DNA from: M3007 sp046153695
Lineage (GTDB): Bacteria > Bacteroidota > Bacteroidia > Chitinophagales > Saprospiraceae
Direction: 5' to 3'
Length of the DNA: 26,303 bases
Assembly: GCA_046153695.1 (NCBI GenBank)
Contig: JBJXEZ010000019.1
Location: 1-26,303, forward strand
Shown one piece after another: positions 15,447 to 22,570 of the stretch. Below the pieces are notes generated by a model. That model was given only the letters and a program-made list of their open reading frames with translations. It was not told the origin of the DNA and did not search any database. The position numbers were made by a program, and so were the translations under genes. Positions within the stretch are counted from its first letter, which is position 1, and each line of letters opens with the position of its first letter.

Positions 15447-15469
15447 TTAGTGTGTGTTTACATTTTAAT
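15447..15469. repeat. Solo end of the GTGTGTTTAAATTT family (copy C)
   Basis: TTAGTGTGTGTTTACATTTT then AAT agrees with the left end of the 12406-12490 element at 20 of 23 positions. No partner arm is found before uvrA. It lies in the 99-bp gap upstream of the DUF547 gene. This is a weak call because the motif is A/T-rich. Confidence 0.4.
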
Positions 15470-15509
15470 TGCCTTGACTATCTATTGGAATCAATCTCCT
15501 TAGGAACGA

Positions 15510-18377
15510 CTACAGTTTTTCCAGCAAAAACTGCCCGGTATAGCTTCCTGCCACCTTGACCAAATCCTCTGGCAGGCCTTCGAATACCAAGTGCCCGCCA
15601 GCCTTCCCACCCTCGGGGCCGAGGTCAATCACCCAGTCGGCGCTTTTGATCACCTCCACATTGTGTTCCACCACCAACACGGTGTGGCCTTTTTCCACTA
15701 AGGCGTTGATGGCGGTGAGCAGTTTGCGAATATCATGGAAATGCAGGCCCGTGGTCGGTTCATCGAAAATGAAAAATATTTTGCCTGCGCTGTTGTCGCG
15801 GATGAGGAAGGAGGCCAGTTTCACACGTTGTGCCTCGCCACCGGAGAGTGTGCTGCTGGACTGGCCGAGCTGCACATAGCCCAATCCGACATCAAATAAC
15901 GGCTGAATGCGCTCAATGATCTCTTTTTGCCCCTTGAAAAACTCAAGGGCTTCCTCCACGCTCATCTGGAGCACATTGAAAATATTCTTGCCTTTGTATT
16001 CTACATCCAGTACATCCTGCTGGAACCGGCATCCCTTGCACACTTCGCACTCCAGGTGAACGTCCGCGAGAAACTGCATTTCGATCACCTGCTCGCCTTC
16101 GCCTTTACAGGCTTCGCAGCGCCCGCCTTCCACGTTAAAACTGAAATGTTTGGGCTGGAAACCGCGAATCTTGCTCAGCTGCTGTGCCGAAAACAGATCA
16201 CGGATATAATCGTAGGCTTTCACATAGGTTACCGGATTGGATCGGCTGCTTTTGCCAATGGGGCTTTGGTTGATGAACTCAACCCGGTTTATTTTTTTCA
16301 CAGGCCCCTCGATACCGTCAAACTGGCCGAGTTGTTTGGCAGCAGTATCGGGCAGGTGCTGGAGCAAGGCCGGGTAGAGGATATCGCGCACGAGCGTGGT
16401 TTTCCCCGATCCGCTCACGCCGCACACCACAGTGAGGCAATGCAGGGGTAAGCGAACGTCAATCCGTTTCAGGTTGTGTTGACGAGCGCCCCTTAGGACG
16501 ATAAAATCGCTCGCATTTCGGCGGATGGCTGGCAGGGGGATACTCATTTTGCCGGTCAGGTATTGCGTGGTCAGGCTGTTGGGGGCCGCCGATTCGATAT
16601 TGGCGTAGTCTCCCGCAAAAACGACATGGCCGCCGTGACTACCCGCTTCCGGCCCCATGTCCACCAGAAAATCGGCGTTTTTGATGACCTCCTCCTCGTG
16701 CTCCACTACGACTACCGTGTTGCCGAGGTCGCGCAGGTTTTTGAGTACCCGAACGAGGCGACCCGTGTCGCGGGGGTGCAGGCCAACAGATGGTTCGTCG
16801 AGCAGGTACATGGAAGCGGTGAGGTTGCTGCCGAGTGTACGAGTCAGGTGGATGCGTTGGGTCTCGCCTCCGCTGAGGGTACTGGAAATGCGGTCGAGGC
16901 TGAGATAACCAAGGCCGAGTTCAACCATGAAGCGCAGGCGGCCGTGTATTTCCACGAGCAGGCGTTTGGCAATTTGCTGCTCATGGTCCGTCCACTGTAT
17001 CGTTTCAAAAAACGCGAGAACCTCGTCAAGCGGGCTTTCCAACAGCTCGGCGATGTTTTTTCCGCCAATGCGCACACACAGGGCTTCGCTGCGCAAACGC
17101 CCGCCTTCACAAGTAGGGCACCCGGTACGGCCCCGGTACCGGGACAGCGTCACGCGGTTCTGGATCTTGTACGTTTTGCTTTCCAATTCCTTAAAAAAAG
17201 CGGTGACACCGTGGAAATGTTCGTTGCCTGACCAAAGAAGTTTTTGTTCAGCCTTGGCTAATTGCTCAAAGGGGGTGTGCACGGGAAAATCAAATCGGTG
17301 CGCTACGCGCAAAAAATTGCTCAGCCACTCGCCCTGCTTTTCGCCTTTCCATGGCGCTATGGCTCCGTCGTATACAGATTTGGTCTTGTCTGGCACCACT
17401 TTGTCGGGGTCAATGCCGAGGATACGGCCATACCCCTCGCAGGTAGGGCAGGCACCGTAGGGGTTGTTGTAGTTGAATAACTGCGGATTTGGCTCCGGAA
17501 ACTCAATGCCGTCGAGTTCAAACCGGTTGCTGAATTGTTGAACAGCGGGCGCTCCGCCTCCCTCCTGAAGCGGATCGGCGGGGCACAGAATCCAGCATTC
17601 TCCTTCGCTTTCGAGAAATGCAGTGTTCACGGAATCAGCGAGGCGCATCCACTCGCTGTCGTCGTCGGGATTGGACACGAAGCGGTCAACGAGCAGGGTC
17701 AACCCAAGTCCTTCCCCGTCTACAGTGGGTGAGGGGGAAGGGGTGTAGTCCTCTATTCGGACGATTTGCCCGTCCACATACAAGCGGCTGTAGCCTTTTT
17801 GCAGTAGCAGGTTCAATTCTTGTTCAAGGGTGCGGTCTTCGTATTTCTGGCTGATGGGCGCGAGGATCATACCACGCGTGCCGGAGGGCTGATTTTTCAT
17901 AAAATCCACTACGTCGCTCACCTCGTGTTTTTGTACCACCTGACCGCTAATGGGCGAGTAAAACTTGCCCACCCGTGCAAAAAGCAGGCGTAGAAAATCG
18001 TACACCTCGGTCATGCTACCCACGGTGGAGCGGGCGTTTCCGGTGGTGACCCGCTGCTCGATGGCGATAGCCGGGCAAATGCCCCGGATAAAATCCACGT
18101 CTGGTTTTTTCATCCGGCCCAAAAACTGACGGGCGTAGCTCGACAAGCTCTCGACGTAGCGGCGCTGCCCCTCTGCGTAGAGCGTATCCATCGTTATGCT
18201 GGACTTGCCCGAACCCGAAACACCCGTTACGACCACGAGTTTGTTTTTCGGGATTTGCAAGTCCACGTTTTGCAGGTTGTTGGCTCGAGCGCCCTTGATC
18301 GTAATATAACGAGGGTCAACCAGATCGGTTTCCTGCACCAGGTGGGCGTGAGTGGGGGTTTTTTCGATTTTTACCAT
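15510..18377 (-). CDS. uvrA: Excinuclease ABC subunit A
   Basis: UvrA is the damage-recognition ATPase of nucleotide excision repair, working as a dimer with UvrB. The 955-residue protein shows two ABC modules. The first Walker A is TGVSGSGKSS at about 51-60, with signature LSGGETQR near 500. The second is CGVSGSGKTT near 650, with LSGGEAQR near 842. Zinc-binding pairs are visible: CPTCEGYGRI near 306, CPTCEGGRL near 418, and CEACKGEGEQVIEMQF...CEVCKG near 754-782. SYARQFLGRMKKPDVDFIRG is a further UvrA hallmark. The length is slightly above the usual ~940 because of insertions. One of these, residues ~212-224 (YTPSPSPTVDGEG), is encoded by a small DNA palindrome. The preceding 41-aa membrane peptide gene is in the same orientation, 43 bases upstream. 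Confidence 0.97.
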   Translation of the reverse strand: MVKIEKTPTHAHLVQETDLVDPRYITIKGARANNLQNVDLQIPKNKLVVVTGVSGSGKSSITMDTLYAEGQRRYVESLSSYARQFLGRMKKPDVDFIRGICPAIAIEQRVTTGNARSTVGSMTEVYDFLRLLFARVGKFYSPISGQVVQKHEVSDVVDFMKNQPSGTRGMILAPISQKYEDRTLEQELNLLLQKGYSRLYVDGQIVRIEDYTPSPSPTVDGEGLGLTLLVDRFVSNPDDDSEWMRLADSVNTAFLESEGECWILCPADPLQEGGGAPAVQQFSNRFELDGIEFPEPNPQLFNYNNPYGACPTCEGYGRILGIDPDKVVPDKTKSVYDGAIAPWKGEKQGEWLSNFLRVAHRFDFPVHTPFEQLAKAEQKLLWSGNEHFHGVTAFFKELESKTYKIQNRVTLSRYRGRTGCPTCEGGRLRSEALCVRIGGKNIAELLESPLDEVLAFFETIQWTDHEQQIAKRLLVEIHGRLRFMVELGLGYLSLDRISSTLSGGETQRIHLTRTLGSNLTASMYLLDEPSVGLHPRDTGRLVRVLKNLRDLGNTVVVVEHEEEVIKNADFLVDMGPEAGSHGGHVVFAGDYANIESAAPNSLTTQYLTGKMSIPLPAIRRNASDFIVLRGARQHNLKRIDVRLPLHCLTVVCGVSGSGKTTLVRDILYPALLQHLPDTAAKQLGQFDGIEGPVKKINRVEFINQSPIGKSSRSNPVTYVKAYDYIRDLFSAQQLSKIRGFQPKHFSFNVEGGRCEACKGEGEQVIEMQFLADVHLECEVCKGCRFQQDVLDVEYKGKNIFNVLQMSVEEALEFFKGQKEIIERIQPLFDVGLGYVQLGQSSSTLSGGEAQRVKLASFLIRDNSAGKIFFIFDEPTTGLHFHDIRKLLTAINALVEKGHTVLVVEHNVEVIKSADWVIDLGPEGGKAGGHLVFEGLPEDLVKVAGSYTGQFLLEKL
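17710..17741. repeat. Palindromic insert inside uvrA
   Basis: CCTTCCCC at 17710-17717 and GGGGAAGG at 17734-17741 are exact complements around a 16-nt loop. On the coding strand it is read in frame as SPSPTVDGEGLG, a low-complexity stretch not expected in UvrA. It resembles small G/C-rich palindromes that insert into genes without breaking the frame. Confidence 0.55.
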
Positions 18378-18420
18378 TGAAAAGTAAATGAGCGGGCGAA
18401 GTTCGATAATAACTGACCAC

Positions 18421-18546
18421 TTAGTTGCAGCCAGCTTCCCAGGCGCCCCAAAAAATGGCCAGCCAAACCAGCCCTTTTATCAAAAAAAACAAGAAGCCAG
18501 CCACTCCAAACCGGCGCAACCACGTTTTCCAATCCTTTTTTTCCAT
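18421..18546 (-). CDS. Small membrane peptide (41 aa)
   Basis: The frame reads MEKKDWKTWLRRFGVAGFLF, then FLIKGLVWLAIFWGAWEAGCN and TAA. A basic, amphipathic start is followed by one hydrophobic segment (about 14-35) with a central Lys-Gly. Similar ~40-residue peptides with W-x-R-R-F-G and F-F-L-I-K-G-L-x-W-L occur, from memory, as small unannotated genes in Bacteroidota. The coding pattern and the compact ATG-to-TAA frame support a real gene. Function is unknown; it would sit in the inner membrane. It precedes uvrA by 43 bases on the same strand and might share its transcript. Confidence 0.55.
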   Translation of the reverse strand: MEKKDWKTWLRRFGVAGFLFFLIKGLVWLAIFWGAWEAGCN

Positions 18547-18904
18547 GTGCGGTATGGGTTTGGCTTGTCAGACAGCCGTTAAGAACGGTAAACAAACCGA
18601 TGCACCATTTTGCCGGCAAAGAAACCGCTTGCTGGCGGTTGCTCGGCCAGGTTCCCAAAAAATATCGGACAAAAATGACAAATACGGGTTTTGGTGCCAT
18701 CTGAGACAGGTTACTGCTGTTCTTTCACCCCTCTCCGTCAGCATCATATTCGTGTTCATTTTTACAGAAATACCAGCCCAACGTAACACAAGGCAAAACG
18801 ACAAAGTTTTGAACGTCAATTTTGTCCAGCACGAGCGTTTGAAAACCTGGCCATTTTTCAGGGGTTGAGCCGGGACATTGGATTCAAATTAATGCGGCGG
18901 TGAG
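18547..18904. other. 358-bp gap without a recognised gene
   Basis: Short overlapping frames on both strands show no family resemblance and no codon pattern like the neighbours. It should hold the promoter of the 41-aa gene/uvrA and the downstream end of the SRPBCC fragment. No clear TAnnTTTG box or strong hairpin could be assigned. Confidence 0.4.
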
Positions 18905-19261
18905 TTATGGGTGACGATACGGCTCATTGCCTTCAGCCAGTTTCCTGACATTTTCCAACACTTGTTTCATGTAGGCCTTCCAAAATGCTTTCGCAAACAA
19001 CCAATTAATCGGATAGAGCAATGCTACGTCCGAATGCAACGTGTAGGTATATTCTATCAAAATCCTGTTCGGCCCAAGTTCAGTAGTTTTCCACTCGCCC
19101 ATAAACATTGAAAAGCCCAGCATCCAGGATTGAAAATCACTCACCTGGATTTTCCAGTACGCGTTTTCCACACGCTCAATGATTTTATCATTGGAAGCCC
19201 AGCCCCCTTTTTGAGTAAGCGACGCTGCTGCAAAGACTTTTTTAGTGGAACCTGTCACCCC
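18905..19261 (-). pseudogene. SRPBCC-family protein, N-terminus removed by IS
   Basis: About 118 residues remain: KKVFAAASLTQKGGWASNDK, VENAYWKIQVSDFQSWMLGF, MGEWKTTELGPNRILIEYTY and FAKAFWKAYMKQVLENVRKL. This is the C-terminal part of an SRPBCC (START/polyketide-cyclase-like) ligand-binding fold; intact members are about 150 residues or more. The open frame continues upstream without a start until it meets the terminal repeat of the insertion sequence at 19262. The nominal start at 19258 is only a GTG. The missing N-terminal portion is not found on the far side of the IS, so a deletion accompanied or followed the insertion. Confidence 0.7.
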
Positions 19262-20567
19262 CAGGGCAAACGCATCATATTTTTAACATACCTTAGGTTT
19301 TTGGCGTGAACAATGGCGAGGTGTGATACCTTCGATAAAAAAGGTGTCCGATGGAATCGAAAGATGGTTGCCACAGATTGATAGAATCGTTTGAAGTGCT
19401 GAAAGATGCCCGAGGAGGGTACAGCATTCAATACCCACTGATCGAGATAGTTTTCTTGACGGTTTGCAGTGTTTTGAGCGGTTTTTCGGATTGGGACGAG
19501 GTGGTTGACTTTGGGCAAGAAAAGTTGGCGTGGCTGCGGAAGTACCTGCCGTACAAGCGAGGCATCCCCTCCCACGACACGCTGAACCGGGTGATGGGCA
19601 TGATAGATTACCGTGCGTTCGAGCAGTGTTTCGTCAACTGGGCAACGATGAGCATAGAGTTGCCCAAGGGGGTGGTCATCAATTTGGACGGCAAGAAACT
19701 CCGATCGAGCGCGACAAAACAAGAGCAACAGACCGCCCACAAGGATGGCGGAAAGTCGGCGGCGCACTTGGTAGAGGCTTGGTGCAGCGCCTTTCAGATT
19801 TGCTTGGCACAATACAAAACTGCCAGCAAATCGAACGAAATCACGGCCATTCCGGTGATTTTGGACTGGTTGGAGATAAGTGGCTGCGTCGTGACTGTTG
19901 ACGCGATGGGCTGTCAGCGGGACATCGCATCCAAGATAGTGGGCAAGGGGGGCGATTACGTCTTGGCTTTGAAGGGAAATCAAGAAAGCCTGCACTTGGC
20001 TGTGATCGAGGCTTTCGAACAGACCGGTGCCGAGGCAACTTTGGGGGCCGTTCACGAACAGGTGGAACGCGGGCACGGGAGAACGGAAAAACGGACCTGC
20101 CGGGTCTTGTCTGCCCAAGATGTCCCGTGGTGGGGGAAGCCAGAGGAATGGGAGGGCTTGAAAAGCATCCTAGAGGTCTGCTCACAACGCACCGTCATGT
20201 CCACAAAACTTCTCCAGACGGAAAAACGCTACTATATCAGTAGTTTGTGCGATACTGCCGAGGGGTTCAACCAAAAAATCAGGGAACACTGGCAGATCGA
20301 AAACCAGTTGCACTGGTCGCTGGATGTCACCTTTGGCGAAGATGCCAGCCGAAAACGAAGCAGAAATTCGGCCCAGAACTTCGGCTTGATCCGCAGGATA
20401 GCCCTGAACGTCCTCAAAAGCCACCCCGAAAAGATAAGCCTTCATCGAAAAATGAACAAGTGTGCCATGTCCGACTCTTATCGCGAAATGCTCCTGCACA
20501 CCATCGTCGGCACCAACACCCAGACAATTAACTCAGCATGGACTAAAATCATGATGCGTTTGCCCTG
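19262..20567 (+). mobile_element. ISAs1-family insertion sequence, about 1.31 kb
   Basis: CAGGGCAAACGCATCAT at 19262-19278 is the exact reverse complement of 20551-20567, giving 17-bp perfect terminal inverted repeats with a partly matching extension (ATTTTTA versus GATTTTA). The single gene inside is an ISAs1 transposase. Flanks are C-rich on both sides (five C, counting the first base of the repeat, on the left; eleven C on the right), and no 8-10 bp target duplication can be read. This suggests deletion next to the element or recombination between copies. Confidence 0.88.
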
Positions 20568-20595
20568 CCCCCCCCCCCGATTTTCGGGGCATTGA
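19351..20595 (+). CDS. ISAs1-family transposase
   Basis: This 414-residue DDE transposase has an N-terminal DDE_Tnp_1-associated part (LKDARGGYSIQYPLIEIVFL, VCSVLSGFSDWDEVVDFGQ, GIPSHDTLNRV). The catalytic acids are D113 (INLDGKKLR), D184 (VTVDAMGCQ) and E317 (REHWQIENQLHWSLDV), the last within the HWxIENxLHWxLDVxFxED signature of ISAs1. Catalysis appears intact. The reading frame runs through the right terminal repeat, MMRLPCP, and uses a TGA at 20593-20595, 26 bases outside the element. The last nine residues are therefore encoded by flanking DNA. Length is slightly above the usual ~370-380. The element may still be mobile. Confidence 0.92.
   Translation: MESKDGCHRLIESFEVLKDARGGYSIQYPLIEIVFLTVCSVLSGFSDWDEVVDFGQEKLAWLRKYLPYKRGIPSHDTLNRVMGMIDYRAFEQCFVNWATMSIELPKGVVINLDGKKLRSSATKQEQQTAHKDGGKSAAHLVEAWCSAFQICLAQYKTASKSNEITAIPVILDWLEISGCVVTVDAMGCQRDIASKIVGKGGDYVLALKGNQESLHLAVIEAFEQTGAEATLGAVHEQVERGHGRTEKRTCRVLSAQDVPWWGKPEEWEGLKSILEVCSQRTVMSTKLLQTEKRYYISSLCDTAEGFNQKIREHWQIENQLHWSLDVTFGEDASRKRSRNSAQNFGLIRRIALNVLKSHPEKISLHRKMNKCAMSDSYREMLLHTIVGTNTQTINSAWTKIMMRLPCPPPRFSGH
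20575..20589. terminator. Small hairpin after the ATPase remnant
   Basis: CCCCGA at 20575-20580 and TCGGGG at 20584-20589 form a 6-bp stem with a TTT loop, 28 bases beyond the stop of the minus-strand ATPase remnant. There is no good U-tract on the minus strand because the IS and its C-run follow directly. Possibly a terminator that the IS landed beside. Confidence 0.4.
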
Positions 20596-20616
20596 GCCAC
20601 ACCTAAGTATTGGCGG

Positions 20617-21174
20617 TTATGAATGCTCGGCCAACCAATCGTAGTAGTTTTCGCGGTTGATGACCAGCAGGGCGTGTTCCGGATAGGCCTGCGTGAATGT
20701 TTTGGAGAAGGCTGATTTTGCCCTGGCCGACCATTTTATCTCGTATGCCCACATTTTGCCATCGCGTTCTTCCACGTAGTCTATTTCCTGCTGGTCTTGG
20801 GTGCGCCAAAAAAATGTATTGGCGTGTATCCCACCGTAGTGGAGCGTTTTTTTGCGCTCACTGATGAGCCAGTTTTCCCACAGGGCACCGACATCCTGCC
20901 GCAACTCCAGCGGCTGAAACTGCGCGATAACGGCATTGCGCAGGCCGTTGTCGTAAAAGTAAATCTTGCGCTTGAGTTCCTTGCGCAAGTTTCGGCTCAA
21001 GGGCGGAAGCCGGAAAATGATGAACGCCTGCTCGAGCAGGGTGATGTAGTTTTCGACCGTCTGGTTGTCGAGATCAACTACCTGCCCGAGCTCGTGGTAC
21101 GACACCTCGTTGCCCATCTGATAGGCCAGAGCCTGCAAGAGCTGGGTGAGTTTTTCCGGTATTCGTTTTATCAT
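20617..21174 (-). pseudogene. DUF4143-type ATPase with AAA core deleted
   Basis: From ATG 21174 the product is about 185 residues: MIKRIPEKLTQLLQALAYQM, GNEVSYHELGQVVDLDNQTV, ENYITLLEQAFIIFRLPPLS, KIYFYDNGLRNAVIAQF, DVGALWENWLISE and WRTQDQQEIDYVEERDGKMW. This is the C-terminal DUF4143 half of the AAA_14/DUF4143 ATPase family (intact members ~380 residues), including the PD-(D/E)XK-like E-I-D-Y...E-I-K-W segment. The opening MIKR also resembles the family's usual N-terminus, but the P-loop and the rest of the AAA domain between are missing, suggesting an internal deletion that left the native start. Two palindromes lie just upstream. An ORF extension to 21384 reads through the repeat array and is unlikely to be translated. 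ATPase activity is impossible. Confidence 0.72.
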
Positions 21175-21179
21175 ATTTC

Positions 21180-21230
21180 TGCGAATGGATTCGCAAAAAT
21201 ACCGATTTTTCTGCGAATGGGTTCGCAGAA
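21180..21230. promoter_or_regulatory. Pair of operator-like palindromes
   Basis: TGCGAATGGATTCGCA at 21180-21195 and TTCTGCGAATGGGTTCGCAG followed by AA at 21209-21230 are near-identical palindromes. Their TGCGAATGG cores lie 32 bases apart, about three helical turns. They sit immediately upstream of ATG 21174 on the minus strand. This layout suits cooperative binding of a dimeric regulator, possibly autoregulation of the ATPase gene. Confidence 0.55.
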
Positions 21231-21290
21231 GTTTAAAAGTTGGGAATTGACTACTCGACCTGGCTGACGCAGGTTGGGAGGGTTTCGCAG

Positions 21291-21542
21291 GGCTTCCCAA
21301 GACCCTTCGAGGGGTTCCCAAGACCTTACGAAGGCTTCCCGAGACCTTACGAAGGCTTCCCAAGACCCTTCGAGGGGTTCCCAAGACCTTACGAAGGCTT
21401 CCCGAGACCCTTCGCAGGCTTCCCGAGACCCTTCGCAGGCTTCATGAGACCCTTCGAAGGCTTCCCGAGACCCTTCGAAGGCTTCCTGAAGCCCTTCGAA
21501 GGCTGCCCAAGACTCTTCGAAGGCTTTCTGAAGCCCTGTTTT
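21291..21542. repeat. Array of twelve 21-bp units
   Basis: Twelve tandem units of exactly 21 bp resemble GGCTTCCCGAGACCCTTCGA plus A, with changes mostly at a few positions; the last unit is degenerate. The palindrome CCTTCGAAGG spans several unit junctions. Every unit is a multiple of three and there are no stops in the plus frame (ORF 21240-21581), which would read G-F-P-R-P-F-E heptapeptides. There are no spacers between units. It lies between the ATPase remnant (minus) and the 169-aa gene (plus). Confidence 0.88.
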
Positions 21543-21706
21543 GCTATCAAACTCTTAAAAAACAGGTTAAATCTACCTTAATACCTGCGTACGAGGCTCA
21601 CATTCTTCAGTGGGGAAGCGTTTTGCCTGCACCGGAACGGTCGTTGTTCTTTACGGCGTTTCGGCAATACAATCCGTATTCTTTCACTTCCAAACCCATT
21701 CTTATT

Positions 21707-22216
21707 ATGGTAGATCTGACATCGAATCGAATCTCGCACGTCATGAACCAAGAGGCCTTGTCCAATATCAAGGGCAATTTGCAGGGCCTGTCATCTGTCC
21801 TTTCTTTCATGGTCAAGTTGAGTCAGGAAGAAGTGGACGCGTTGTACAAAATCAGCGACAGCGACAAAACCTTCATCCGAAACTGCCTGACCGAGGTGCC
21901 CAATGCGGCGACCTTTCTGCCCGATTACTTCAGCCCGGAGGAACTCAGCAAGGACCTGACCTGTGGCGACCAGTTGCTGGAAATCGAAAACGCCTTGTTC
22001 GAACTGTACACCAACGTGCGCCGTAATCGGATGCTGGCCAACTCGGAGGCTTACGCAGGAGCAAAGGTCTTATACCGCCTGACCAACGCCGCTGCCGTTT
22101 CCGGCAACGGCAGTGCGAAGGCCATGTACGGACGCATGCAAGCCTACCACGTTGGAAAAAAAGGCTCCGGCGTGCGCAATAGCCGGCTCAAGGCCTCTGC
22201 GGCCGCACAATCATAA
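21707..22216 (+). CDS. Hypothetical all-helical protein (169 aa)
   Basis: I do not recognise a named domain. Starting at ATG 21707 (MVDLTSNRISHVMNQEALSN), the protein is mostly predicted helix: IKGNLQGLSSVLSFMVKLSQ, EEVDALYKISDSDKTFIRNC, LPDYFSPEELSKDL, QLLEIENALFELYTNVRRNR and YAGAKVLYRLTNAAA. A basic, disordered tail follows (VGKKGSGVRNSRLKASAAAQ). It has no signal peptide or membrane segment. From memory, Bacteroidota genomes carry families of ~150-residue proteins with this layout (L-P-x-Y-F then E-F/L-x-K-D-L) and no known function. An upstream in-frame ATG at 21623 would add a less plausible 28 residues. The gene is followed by a MITE and then a terminator. Confidence 0.7.
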   Translation: MVDLTSNRISHVMNQEALSNIKGNLQGLSSVLSFMVKLSQEEVDALYKISDSDKTFIRNCLTEVPNAATFLPDYFSPEELSKDLTCGDQLLEIENALFELYTNVRRNRMLANSEAYAGAKVLYRLTNAAAVSGNGSAKAMYGRMQAYHVGKKGSGVRNSRLKASAAAQS

Positions 22217-22224
22217 TGCGTGAC

Positions 22225-22315
22225 CACACTACTGGACATTTTCGGAATGAGACCTTCCAGGTTTGACAAACCTGGAAGGTCTGGGTACACGAAAACAAAA
22301 ATGTCCAGTAGTGTG
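22225..22315. mobile_element. 91-bp MITE with 18-bp TIRs and 9-bp target duplication
   Basis: CACACTACTGGACATTTT at 22225-22242 and its exact complement at 22298-22315 bound the element. ATGCGTGAC occurs directly on both sides (22216-22224 and 22316-22324), a perfect 9-bp target duplication. Inside is a 15-bp palindrome (22250-22264 with 22268-22282, arms AGACCTTCCAGGTTT) of a kind common in Bacteroidota intergenic DNA. There is no gene inside. It landed between the stop codon and the terminator of the 169-aa gene. Confidence 0.9.
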
Positions 22316-22344
22316 ATGCGTGACACTTAGTGAAAATGTGATGA

Positions 22345-22380
22345 GGGCTGCCCGATGGATTTCGGGCGGCCCATTTTGTT
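22345..22380 (+). terminator. Intrinsic terminator of the 169-aa gene
   Basis: GGGCTGCCCGA at 22345-22355 pairs with TCGGGCGGCCC at 22362-22372 (one G-U wobble), followed by ATTTTGTT. It is separated from its gene by the MITE. The intron-like sequence begins exactly after the T-rich tail. Confidence 0.8.
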
Positions 22381-22560
22381 GTGCGCCCGGCATGGGCGCT
22401 AACTCGGCGGTGCAAGTCCGCCATACGCTTGGCAGCGAGGAGTGTTACCGCTGGGCGCAAGTGCCCGGCAACTTTAAAAAAGCGACGAGGCTCGCAAGCG
22501 TCTGTGACGCGATGCGTGGTGTCGGCCAGTCTCTGACTGGCAAATAAAGGTGCATGCAAC
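22381..22560 (+). ncRNA. 5' fragment of a group II intron (domain I), probably class C
   Basis: The segment starts with GTGCG, the group II intron 5' consensus. It then folds as CGCCC/GGGCG (22384-22388 with 22394-22398) and GGCGG-TGCAAGT-CCGCC (22406-22422), the latter typical of the first stems of bacterial introns. A GCCAGTC/GACTGGC hairpin follows at 22525-22541. Class C introns insert directly after intrinsic terminators, exactly the situation here. No intron-encoded reverse transcriptase and no domain V or VI follow, so the intron is truncated. The 3' limit is approximate. Confidence 0.62.
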
Positions 22561-22570
22561 GTAAAACAAG

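Noticed and set aside
20617..21384. 255-residue version of the DUF4143 protein
   Set aside because: Its first 70 residues come from the 21-bp array and the operator palindromes, and resemble nothing in the family. The start at 21174 is preferred.
21291..21542. CRISPR array
   Set aside because: The units follow each other with no unique spacers, and no cas genes are near.
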